From: Bacteroidales bacterium
GTDB taxonomy: Bacteria; Bacteroidota; Bacteroidia; Bacteroidales; UBA932
Length of the DNA stretch: 64,000 nt
Reading direction: 5' to 3'
NCBI GenBank assembly: GCA_017430365.1
Contig: JAFRNC010000003.1
Coordinates: 112,846 to 176,845 of the forward strand
Positions 26,362 through 35,000 of the stretch are shown here, piece by piece. The position numbers were made by a program, and so were the translations under genes. Each line of letters starts with the position of its first letter. The first letter of the stretch is position 1. Below the pieces are notes generated by a model. That model searched no databases, was not told the origin of the DNA, and saw only the letters and a program-made list of their open reading frames with translations.

Positions 26362-28791
26362 ATGAAAAAACTCGACCTTTACCTGATCAAGAAGTTCCTG
26401 GGCCCCTTCGTGGTGGTCTTCTTCATCGTGGTATTCACCCTCTCGTTGCAGTTCATCTGGCAATACATCAACGAGTTGGTCGGCAAAGGCCTGAGTTTCG
26501 GGGTGATCATGGAGTTCCTGGGATGGGCGGCCTGCACGCTGCTCCCCGACGAGATTCCACTGGCCACGCTGCTGGCCTCCATCATGACCCTCGGCGGCCT
26601 GGGCGAGCGCAACGAGTTGCTCGCCATGAAGGCGGCCGGCATCTCCCTGATGAGGGTCATGGCGCCCCTGATGATATTGTCGATCCTGATCACGGTCGGC
26701 GCCTTCTTCGCGGCCGACAGGCTGGTCCCCCATGCCTTCAACAAGGTCTACGCACTCCGGTCCGACATAGTCAGGACACGCGACGAGATCAAGATACCGA
26801 CCGGCATATTCTATGACGGCATCGAAGGTTATATCCTCAGGGTAGCAGACAGCAACGAGGAGACCGGCATGATGTACGACCTGGTCATATACGACCACAC
26901 CTCCAATACCGGCAACAGCAACACGACCGTAGCGGACAGCGGCCGGATCGACATCACCCCCGACAAGCAGAACCTCATATTCAATCTCTACAGCGGCTGC
27001 TCATACACCGAGACGAACACGATGAATTATCGCGACACGACCCTCGAACTGAGCCGTCTCCGTTTCGACGAGCAGCAGCTCATAATCGAGCTCGACAACT
27101 ACCAGTTCCAGAGATCGGACAGCGACTACAGCGACGAAATCAAGGCACTCGGCCTGAAACGGCTGAAAAGCGACCGCGATTCCATCTCGCGTGAACTCGA
27201 TTCGCTGGCCCGGAAACAGTTCCCGCGCCTGATCAGCACCGTGGGCATGAACTATTTCTACCAGCTCGACTCCGCCAGGGCCAGGGGGGAATTGCTCGGA
27301 GACTTCCCGCTTGACAGCCTGAAGGAACTTCTGACGCCGGAACAACTGTTGCGCGCACACCGCACGGCTTGCGACCGCGCGGACATGGGAGAGGAGCAGG
27401 CGAATCTATTCCTGAGGGAATCGAGCTACAACACGGGACTGCTGAGGCGTATCGACATCGAATCCATCCTCAAGTTCACCCTTTCGCTCTCATGCCTCCT
27501 GTTCTTCTTCGTGGGAGCCCCGCTCGGAGCCATAATCCGCAAGGGAGGACTGGGCACGCCGGTGGTCATCTCCATCCTGTTCTACCTGATCTACTACATC
27601 ATAGGCATCATCGGCCGCAAACTCGCAAAGAACGGCACCCTGTCGCCTCCGGAAGGAACCATCATCTCGACCGTCATACTTCTGGCCATAGGCATACTGC
27701 TCACACGCAAATCCACCCAGGACTCCTCGCTCTTCAACCCCGATGCATACAAGGAGTTCTTCGCACGCATCGGCAAATGGATCTCAAAGCGCTTCCACCG
27801 CTTCATCAATCTCTTCCGCAAGGGAGGAGCCAGGATACGCATAGTCTATATGGGCACGCCCGAATTCGCCATAGCTCCGCTCGACAAACTCATCGCGGCG
27901 GGTTATGAGGTCGCCGCGGTCGTGACTGTCCCGGACAAGCCTTCGGGCCGCGGCCTCACAATCAACGAGAGTGCCGTAAAGAAATATGCCGTGGAACACG
28001 GCATACCCGTGCTGCAGCCCGTAAAACTGAAGGATCCCGAATTCCTCGCGCAGCTTGCCGCACTCAAGGCCAACCTGTTCGTTGTCGTCGCATTCCGCAT
28101 GCTTCCCAAAGAGGTTTGGGGAATGCCTGTCCTGGGCACTTTCAACCTCCACGCCTCGCTGCTTCCACAGTACCGCGGTGCAGCCCCCATCAACTGGGCC
28201 ATCATCAACGGCGAGAAATTCACCGGCGTCACCACCTTCCTGCTCGACGAGCAGATCGACACCGGAAAGATCCTGTTCCAGGAATCCTGCGCCATAGAAG
28301 AATACGACGATGCCGGTTCGCTCCACGATAAGTTGATGACGATGGGAGCGGACCTGGTCCTGAAGACCGTCGATGCCATTGAGAACCGCCGCACCAAACC
28401 CAGCGAACAGACTCTCGGCTTCAACAAGAACCTGCGTCCCGCGCCCAAACTCACCCGGGAGAACTGCCGCATAGACTGGAAGCGCAGCGCAGCCGGCGTC
28501 AATCTGCTCGTCCGCGGCCTGAGTCCCTACCCGGCCGCCTGGACCACCCTGGTCAAGGATGACGGAACGACCCTGGGCGTAAAGATATTCGAAAGCTATG
28601 TCGTTCCCTGCGAAGAAGGAGACCCCCGCAGCGTCGGTGAAATCACTACCGATCACAAGAGCTATCTCGAGGTCAGGTGCGGCAGCAAAGCCCTGCGCAT
28701 CCTCAACCTGCAGGCGGCGGGCAAGAAACGTATGGATGTACAGGCCTTCCTGCTCGGATTCCGCGAGCCTGAAAAGTATCACTTCGAATAG
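26362..28791 (+). CDS. LptF/LptG-type permease fused in frame to methionyl-tRNA formyltransferase
   Basis: One uninterrupted frame of 809 residues joins two proteins. Residues 1 to about 490 are an LptF/LptG permease of the lipopolysaccharide export ABC system: three N-terminal membrane helices (MKKLDLYLIKKFLGPF start), a large periplasmic part, and three C-terminal helices. Residues 492-809 are a complete Fmt: MGTPEFAIAPL, VPDKPSGRG, catalytic N595 and H597 in FNLHASLLPQYRGAAP, and D633 in DEQIDTG. Free Fmt proteins begin like MRIVYMGTPEFA; here the matching codon 492 is ATA (27835-27837), preceded by AGGGAGGAG. Fmt may be made as a fusion, from the AUA, or from ATG 27850. Confidence 0.85.
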   Translation: MKKLDLYLIKKFLGPFVVVFFIVVFTLSLQFIWQYINELVGKGLSFGVIMEFLGWAACTLLPDEIPLATLLASIMTLGGLGERNELLAMKAAGISLMRVMAPLMILSILITVGAFFAADRLVPHAFNKVYALRSDIVRTRDEIKIPTGIFYDGIEGYILRVADSNEETGMMYDLVIYDHTSNTGNSNTTVADSGRIDITPDKQNLIFNLYSGCSYTETNTMNYRDTTLELSRLRFDEQQLIIELDNYQFQRSDSDYSDEIKALGLKRLKSDRDSISRELDSLARKQFPRLISTVGMNYFYQLDSARARGELLGDFPLDSLKELLTPEQLLRAHRTACDRADMGEEQANLFLRESSYNTGLLRRIDIESILKFTLSLSCLLFFFVGAPLGAIIRKGGLGTPVVISILFYLIYYIIGIIGRKLAKNGTLSPPEGTIISTVILLAIGILLTRKSTQDSSLFNPDAYKEFFARIGKWISKRFHRFINLFRKGGARIRIVYMGTPEFAIAPLDKLIAAGYEVAAVVTVPDKPSGRGLTINESAVKKYAVEHGIPVLQPVKLKDPEFLAQLAALKANLFVVVAFRMLPKEVWGMPVLGTFNLHASLLPQYRGAAPINWAIINGEKFTGVTTFLLDEQIDTGKILFQESCAIEEYDDAGSLHDKLMTMGADLVLKTVDAIENRRTKPSEQTLGFNKNLRPAPKLTRENCRIDWKRSAAGVNLLVRGLSPYPAAWTTLVKDDGTTLGVKIFESYVVPCEEGDPRSVGEITTDHKSYLEVRCGSKALRILNLQAAGKKRMDVQAFLLGFREPEKYHFE

Positions 28792-29675
28792 CCCGCAAGT
28801 TTTTCCAGACCTGCCCTCATGAGACCCGAATCGCCGAACCGCGATTCGAATTCTTCTTTTGTCAGTGTCCCCCACTCTTCGGCGGTCATAGCGGAGAGTT
28901 CCTCCCTGTGGGTCTCGAATTCCGGAAGCGGGGTGAGGGGCTTGTCCCAGGGGCAGGCCCTCATGCACTCCTCGCATCCGAACCTCCAGCCGCGCCTGGT
29001 CTCGGAAGAGGCAAGTTGCTCGGGAAGAGGGTCATGTGACTCAATGGTAAGATACGAGATGCATTTGCGCGCATCGAGGTCGAAAGGCGCCCTCAGCGCA
29101 CCGGAAGGACAGGCTCTCAGGCAGGCGCCGCAGGAGCCGCATTCCTCCGCCGGCAGCGGAGCATGCCGGGGAAACAGGTCGGAAGGTATATTGGAGATGA
29201 TCACGCCGATAATGGTACGGAGTCCGTAAAGCGGCGAGATGAAGAAATTGTTCTGTCCGATGAAACCCAGTCCGGCCTTGACGGCCCAAAAGCGCTCGAG
29301 CACCGGGGCGCTGTCTACGAAGGGACGTCCTTCGAAACCGGAAAAAGAATCCTTCAGGAATTCCATGACGGCGAAGAGACGGTCCTTCACAACCTTGTGG
29401 TAGTCCATTCCCTGTGCAAAACCTGCCACACCTCCCTCTCCGCGACCGTATGGCGCGAGGAAACAGAGAACGCTCGCGGCTCCGGGCACCAGGAGCGAGG
29501 GATCGAAGCGCTTCTCGATATTGCGCGCCAGATAGCACATGCCGGCATTCCGGCCTTGGGCAATATACTCCTCGAACCCCTGCCGGCAAGGTCCGTCCAC
29601 GCTCCTGACTTTTGCCGCTCCAAAATCCAGGAAACCGTACTTGCGTATATCGATTTTTATTAAATTTGTAGACAA
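28779..29675 (-). CDS. queG: Epoxyqueuosine reductase
   Basis: The 298-residue cobalamin-dependent iron-sulfur enzyme performs the last step of queuosine synthesis in tRNA. The N-terminal domain has NIEKRFDP and later the active-site segment; two [4Fe-4S] motifs follow, CGSCGACLRACPSGAL and CEECMRACPWDK. It is a short form without the C-terminal HEAT-like repeats. Its stop overlaps the convergent fmt end by 13 nt. tgt lies 7 kb away in the window. Confidence 0.93.
   Translation of the reverse strand: MSTNLIKIDIRKYGFLDFGAAKVRSVDGPCRQGFEEYIAQGRNAGMCYLARNIEKRFDPSLLVPGAASVLCFLAPYGRGEGGVAGFAQGMDYHKVVKDRLFAVMEFLKDSFSGFEGRPFVDSAPVLERFWAVKAGLGFIGQNNFFISPLYGLRTIIGVIISNIPSDLFPRHAPLPAEECGSCGACLRACPSGALRAPFDLDARKCISYLTIESHDPLPEQLASSETRRGWRFGCEECMRACPWDKPLTPLPEFETHREELSAMTAEEWGTLTKEEFESRFGDSGLMRAGLEKLAGYSK
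29661..29668 (+). promoter_or_regulatory. Candidate -7 box of the threonine dehydrogenase gene
   Basis: TAAATTTG matches TAnnTTTG and lies 34 nt before the ATG. A TTG at 29641-29643 is 17 nt upstream, slightly short for a -33 box. The site overlaps the start of the divergent queG. Confidence 0.5.
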
Positions 29676-29702
29676 TTTGAAACTAAACCAGCATCAATTC
29701 AT

Positions 29703-30671
29703 ATGAAAAGAATCCTTGTCGTCGGAGCAGGCGGCCAAATCGGTACCGAGCTCGTACCCTATCTCCAGAATATTTATGGCGAAGATAATGTAATTGCAGC
29801 AGATTTGAAAGACGAACTTGTCGAAAAACTCGGCAGGATAGCCATAGCCGAAAAGCTGGACGTCCTCGACGAAAAGCGTTTCAACGAACTGGTCGTCAAA
29901 TACAAAGTCGACGCGATCTACAACCTTGTCGCCTTGCTGAGTGCCAAGGGCGAGCACATGCCCGGTGTGGCATGGCACCTCAACATCACCGCCCTGATCA
30001 ACGCCCTCAACATCGCCCAGGAGCACCACTGCTCGATTTTCACACCGAGTTCCATCGGAGCCTTCGGCCCCAACACCCCCCACGACAACACCCCGCAGGA
30101 CACCATCATGAGGCCCAACACCATCTACGGCATCTGCAAGGTGACGGGAGAGTTGCTGAGCGACTACCATTACCAGCGCTTCGGAGTCGACGCCCGCAGC
30201 GTCCGCTTCCCCGGCATCATCTCCAACGGAGCCCTTCCCGGCGGCGGAACCACCGACTATGCGGTTGAAGTGTTCTATGAGATACTCAAACCCGGCCATC
30301 ACTACACCTGCGAAGTGCCGGAAGGAAGTTACATGGACATGATGTACATGCCCGACGCCCTCCGCGCAGCAGTCGAGGTCATGGAAGCCGACCCTGCCAA
30401 ACTGGTCCACCGCAACAGTTTCAACATAGCGAGCATGAGCTTCTGCCCCAAGGAACTGTTCGAAGTGATCAGGAAGAGGATTCCCGACGCAACGTTCGAC
30501 TACAACGTCGATCCCGTGAAGGCCGCCATAGCCGATTCCTGGCCCAACAAGATGGACGACACCTGCGCCCGCGAAGAGTGGGGATGGAAACCCAAGTGGG
30601 ACATCGACGCGATGGTCGACGACATGCTAGCGGTGATCGGCAAAAAACAGAAGGACGCCGCAGGGATGTGA
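29703..30671 (+). CDS. L-threonine 3-dehydrogenase (short-chain, NAD-dependent epimerase type)
   Basis: The 322-residue protein has the Rossmann start ILVVGAGGQIG and the catalytic YGICK (Tyr-x-x-x-Lys). Instead of sugar-nucleotide features it shows the segments typical of the epimerase-like threonine dehydrogenases: FPGIISNGALPGGGTTDYAVE and MDMMYMPDALRA. It would oxidise threonine to 2-amino-3-ketobutyrate. The usual partner, glycine C-acetyltransferase, is not in the window. A general epimerase is the alternative. Confidence 0.82.
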   Translation: MKRILVVGAGGQIGTELVPYLQNIYGEDNVIAADLKDELVEKLGRIAIAEKLDVLDEKRFNELVVKYKVDAIYNLVALLSAKGEHMPGVAWHLNITALINALNIAQEHHCSIFTPSSIGAFGPNTPHDNTPQDTIMRPNTIYGICKVTGELLSDYHYQRFGVDARSVRFPGIISNGALPGGGTTDYAVEVFYEILKPGHHYTCEVPEGSYMDMMYMPDALRAAVEVMEADPAKLVHRNSFNIASMSFCPKELFEVIRKRIPDATFDYNVDPVKAAIADSWPNKMDDTCAREEWGWKPKWDIDAMVDDMLAVIGKKQKDAAGM

Positions 30672-31265
30672 CAGAGTCAGCGTGAAGGATGAGCCCTCTG
30701 CTTCATTGAGCGTGGCTTTCCAGAGCGTATCGAAACGTACTGAACCGGTCGGGTATTTCAACCCGGCCGATTCTATTTTAAGGGAGTTGTCGAAAGCGAA
30801 GATGGAAATCTGCTGACCCGGCCGAGCCTCCAGCGTGGCAGTGTCCGATATCGCCTCGAAACGGCCGTGGTCGGTCAGGATCGACACCGGACATTCCGCC
30901 TCGCGGACATAATCCAGCAGCAGCGAGACATTGCCCAGGGTATGGTCTTCCCTGCGCCCCGTCGCACCGAGGATAGTGATGCGGGAGGGTTTCAGCGCCA
31001 GCGCCGCATGGAAAGCCTTGGTAAGGTCGTTGTCGTCCTGCTCACCGATACGGGTGATTATGCCCTTATACCGCTCCAGGAGGACCGGGGAAAGTGAGTC
31101 GAGGTCGCCTACGATCATGTCGGGCTCGATGCCGTAAGCCACCAGGTTCTCTGCGGCGGAATCGCAGCATATACGCAGGTCTGCGCCCTGCAGGACGGAG
31201 AGCGGCAGCGGGGCATGGGGAAACTCCCCGGCGGCCAGGATGACTATGTGCGGGTCCTCTGTCAT
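30627..31265 (-). CDS. Thiamine pyrophosphokinase
   Basis: The 212-residue enzyme transfers pyrophosphate from ATP to thiamine. Visible motifs are ICCDSAAENL, PDMIVGDLDSL, EQDDNDLTKA and GATGRREDHTLGN, followed by the thiamine-binding beta domain ending YPTGSVRFDTLW. Its last 45 nt are antisense to the end of the threonine dehydrogenase gene. No TPP riboswitch is seen. Confidence 0.92.
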   Translation of the reverse strand: MTEDPHIVILAAGEFPHAPLPLSVLQGADLRICCDSAAENLVAYGIEPDMIVGDLDSLSPVLLERYKGIITRIGEQDDNDLTKAFHAALALKPSRITILGATGRREDHTLGNVSLLLDYVREAECPVSILTDHGRFEAISDTATLEARPGQQISIFAFDNSLKIESAGLKYPTGSVRFDTLWKATLNEAEGSSFTLTLSHPCGVLLFFADHR

Positions 31266-31269
31266 GGTT

Positions 31270-31998
31270 TCAGCGGTTCAGGAATTCCCGGAAACGTTCG
31301 CATACCAGAATTACGGCTTCCTGTGTGGGATGGGTCTTGTTTTCCCGGTAATACTTGTAATCCCTCAGTTCGTCGATCAGTATCTCGTACGAGGGGAAAT
31401 AGGACACGCAGGCGGGAAACTTCTCCTGCAGCGCCTCACAGGCAAGGAGGAGGGTTGCCTTGCTCAGCTGGTTGCCGTGAAGCCCGTCCGACAGATGCCT
31501 TATGGGACTTACGGTCAGTATCCACTTTTTATCGCTGTGGCGCGAGATTATGGGCGAAAGCTGTTCCACCACCTCATCGACGGAGAGCCGCTCCCTGGAG
31601 AACTCCCTTGCGGGCACTTTGTGACAGTTGGAAACGATGATGCCGCGCTCCTTGTGCCTGTAAACCCAGGCAGTGCCGAAGGTCAGGACGACGGTGTCGG
31701 AGTCTTCGAAGTCGCGGACGCTCTGCACCAGGCCCGTGTTGGCGTCGCGCAGGAAAGCCTCGGCCGAGTCGCGTACGAAATGGCCGTGATGGTAGAACGA
31801 GACGTATCGTCCGTCGCGGCGGATGACGTCTATTTCGGTGAAAGGCGTTCCTGTCTCAAGCCTCCGGAGGGAGGAGGCTATCGAGGCGGGATTGAAGAGG
31901 ATTCCGAAGGGGTTCATAACGACAGGGAGGCCGGCTTCCCTGAGCAGGGAGCCGACCTCCGTCGTGAAACACGAACCCATGAGCATCATTTTTCCCAT
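31270..31998 (-). CDS. GSCFA domain protein
   Basis: The 242-residue protein starts with the family signature (GSCFTTEVG), followed by PFGILFNP and late motifs SPIRHLSDG and YFPSYEIL.DEL. GSCFA proteins resemble GDSL/SGNH hydrolases with a catalytic Ser-like start and a C-terminal His (THPTQ). The substrate is unknown. ATG 31998 is preferred over the TTG at 32004. It lies 7 nt after the macroglobulin-like gene and 4 nt before the thiamine pyrophosphokinase gene. Confidence 0.88.
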   Translation of the reverse strand: MGKMMLMGSCFTTEVGSLLREAGLPVVMNPFGILFNPASIASSLRRLETGTPFTEIDVIRRDGRYVSFYHHGHFVRDSAEAFLRDANTGLVQSVRDFEDSDTVVLTFGTAWVYRHKERGIIVSNCHKVPAREFSRERLSVDEVVEQLSPIISRHSDKKWILTVSPIRHLSDGLHGNQLSKATLLLACEALQEKFPACVSYFPSYEILIDELRDYKYYRENKTHPTQEAVILVCERFREFLNR

Positions 31999-32005
31999 GG
32001 TCAAT

Positions 32006-35000
32006 CTATTTGGATACTACTGTGATCGCGTTGGTATGGCCCCGGTATTCATTTGCGTAGAGGCACTCTATCTCAATCAGTCCGCTGTTGAAAGTACCTT
32101 CCTGCTGCACGTAGAAACTCTCCGAAACGGATATGTCCTCTTCGGGGAGCAACTCCCAATAGTAGTTGGTCTCGGAAGGCTTCACCTCGCGGTACCAGCC
32201 GTACCATGTGTAATAGGAACGCTCGTCGCAAGGATAGAAGCAGGCGGGACGCATGGCCCTCATCTGCACGAAACTGCGGTTTTCGGTATTGTGGATCGAA
32301 TAAGTGACGACAATCTCGTCTCCCACATGGAGCGCTTCACCTTCAGCGACCGGCCTTCCGTCTGCATGCCTGTAGGTACGGGTCACCGAAAGCTCGTTGG
32401 CCGAAGCCTTGACGCGGTCGAGCCTGGTGGTGTATGTGTAATAGACCGCACCGAGCTTCAGGTCTTTGGCATTGGATGAGACCAGTGCATGGACCGCATC
32501 GGTCGTGGCCACGGTATTCTCCCAGGCCTGGTTGTGCTTCTGGAGCAGCAGCCACTGGGCGATGCCGTCCACCATCTTCTTCTCCCCCAGTTTGCCGAAG
32601 GTCTCGATGAGCTGGGAGTGCGCATAAATCTCGCTGTTCATCAGCCCGCGGAAAGGCATCACGGCATTGGGGAAGTAACATCCGACCGTAGGATTCTCCA
32701 CCGCGTAGTCCTTGAGCGACTCGCGCAGCAGCTTAATCCTCTTGCCGAACTCCTTGTTGTCGTAGGGCGTGCCTGAAGCGCGGAGCATCAAGTTGCAGAG
32801 CTGGGCCTTTTCAAGGATGGAAATCCTCTGCCAGCCGTCCCCGGTCCCTTTGACGAACCTTTCATACACCTTTTGGGCCTGCTCTCCCATCGGCACGTCG
32901 TACCAGAGGCTGCGGACCGCGAATTCTCGTATCAGGGTGAAGGGACGGAATTCCTTGTAGCTGCCCTGCACCGCGATACGGTTTTCGACATAGGAGAGAG
33001 CGCGGCATATGACCTCCATTTCGTCATCTTCGGGAATGAACGCCCCGACAGAGCGCATCTGCCCGAGTTTCTCCAGGAAGTACAGGGTCAGCGTCGTATT
33101 GGATTCCATGCCCTGGAACCACTGGATGCCGCCGTCGCCGCTCTGGAAGGTCTTGAGCCTCGAGAAGGCCTGGGAACGGAAACTTTCGTAGAGGGAAGCG
33201 TCATCCTTCAGGACGTTGTTGCGCATCTGGTTGATGTAGAGCTGGTTGATCCAGGCTATCGCATTGTCGCTCTCCGGCTTGGAAGCCTTTGGCAGCGATT
33301 CCTTGACAGCATCGAGGGTGGAATATTCCGCATACTCAATCTTCGGGTTGGCGGCGCCGAACTTCTTGCGGAGTTCTTTCTCATAGTACTTGTGGTCATG
33401 TCTGCCGCCCATGACGAAGGAGGCCGCCTCGGTCAGGGTGATTTCGGCGGGCACCACCTGTATCTCATGCTGCTCCCCGTCGCTGGAACCGGGTGTCGCG
33501 AACCATATCCTGGCCGTGAGCCTGTCGGTGCCTGCGGGAGCGTTGACGGTCCAGGAGACCTCGTCCTGGGCTCCGGCCAGCAGGGCGCGTTTCTTGCTTT
33601 CGAGGCCCTTGAGCTTCAGTTTCTTCCCGTCAGCATCGAGCAGTTCGATGTATGCCGTGCCCCTGAGCTCCCTGCTGCTCAGGTTGACTATCTTGGCCTT
33701 GAGCACCAGGCGGTCGCCCTCGGTTACGAAGAGGGGCACGTTGGGCATGACCATCAGTTCCTTCTGCACGACGAACTCAGTCGAAGTCTCACCCACGAAG
33801 AGCCGCTTGTCGTGAGCCAGGATCCGCACCTTGAAGGTGGAGAGAAGGTCTCCGGTCGTGTACCTGATCTCGGTCTTCCCGCTGGGATCGGCCTGTATCT
33901 GGGGATAAAATGCAATCAGCTCGCTGAAATTGGTGCGTCCTTCGAATTCGGGGGTATCCTCCCCGCCTTCGCCTTCATCCGTGTCTGACATCACGGCTGA
34001 ATCTTCCATTTCCGCCCTGATAGCTACGGCCTCCTCGACCATACCGGCGCCGGCACTCTTGGCCATCATCATGTTCATCTGATGGAAACGCCATTCGTTG
34101 AGCGAAGTCCGTATGTTGGGAGAACTGACCGAAGGGTATTCCTGCAGGGGATAGAACGAGAAGGAGTTGGGACGGTAACGGTCCGTGGTGACGTCGTAGA
34201 TCGACACCATGAGTTCCGATCCGGCAGGGGCGCGGACGGTCATCGTCTCCTCGGTGCCGGGAGTCGTCTTGTCGCGGAACGTCTCCACGGCCACGTCGAG
34301 CCTCACGTCGCCGGGACGGGTGAACTGATAGGTGTAATCCAGTTCCTCGCCATGACGGAAGCCGAATACCGACATCTTGACGGCTGCCCTGTAACTGTCC
34401 TTATAGGGCAGGATGAACTTGCGCATCTCGTTCTGCAGATGCACTCCTTCGCGATAAAGCTGTTCGCCGTTGTCGAAGAGTTCCAGTTCGAGATAGAGGT
34501 CGTCTTCAGTGGTGCCGAGAACGAATTCGATGGCCCCTTCGGTCCTGACCGGGTAATAGAAATAGCGGGACTTGAAAGGAAGCTTACGGTCGTCTGTACT
34601 CAGGACGACGACCTTGAGGTCGGAAGCTATCTCCCTGCCGCGGAACTCGGTCCGGGCCCGGAGCGTATAGTCGCCGGAGGGAAGGGCTCCGAAATCGAAG
34701 GCTATGGGGCTGTTCGTGGTGAAGTTCCCGCGGGCGGCCTCTTTCCCTTCGGAGTCGGTCACGATGTATGTGCAGCCGGTGTCATAGGGGATTCCGTTGA
34801 GGGTAGTGCCCTGGACCGTCACAGCCTTGACGCGGTCCTTGTCGACAATCAGCCTGTCTTCGAAATGCTGGTTCTCCGGCAGGAGCAGATGCAGTTCTAC
34901 CGGGATGTCTGCCACGGGGACGCTGATCGAGGTCTCGTGGGTCTCGCCCTGTGGATCGACAGCCCTGACCGATATGTCGTAAATCGAATGGAAGAGGGTG

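Noticed and set aside
30627..31300. Possible TPP riboswitch for the thiamine pyrophosphokinase gene
   Set aside because: The gene starts 4 nt after the GSCFA gene and no THI-box sequence is present.
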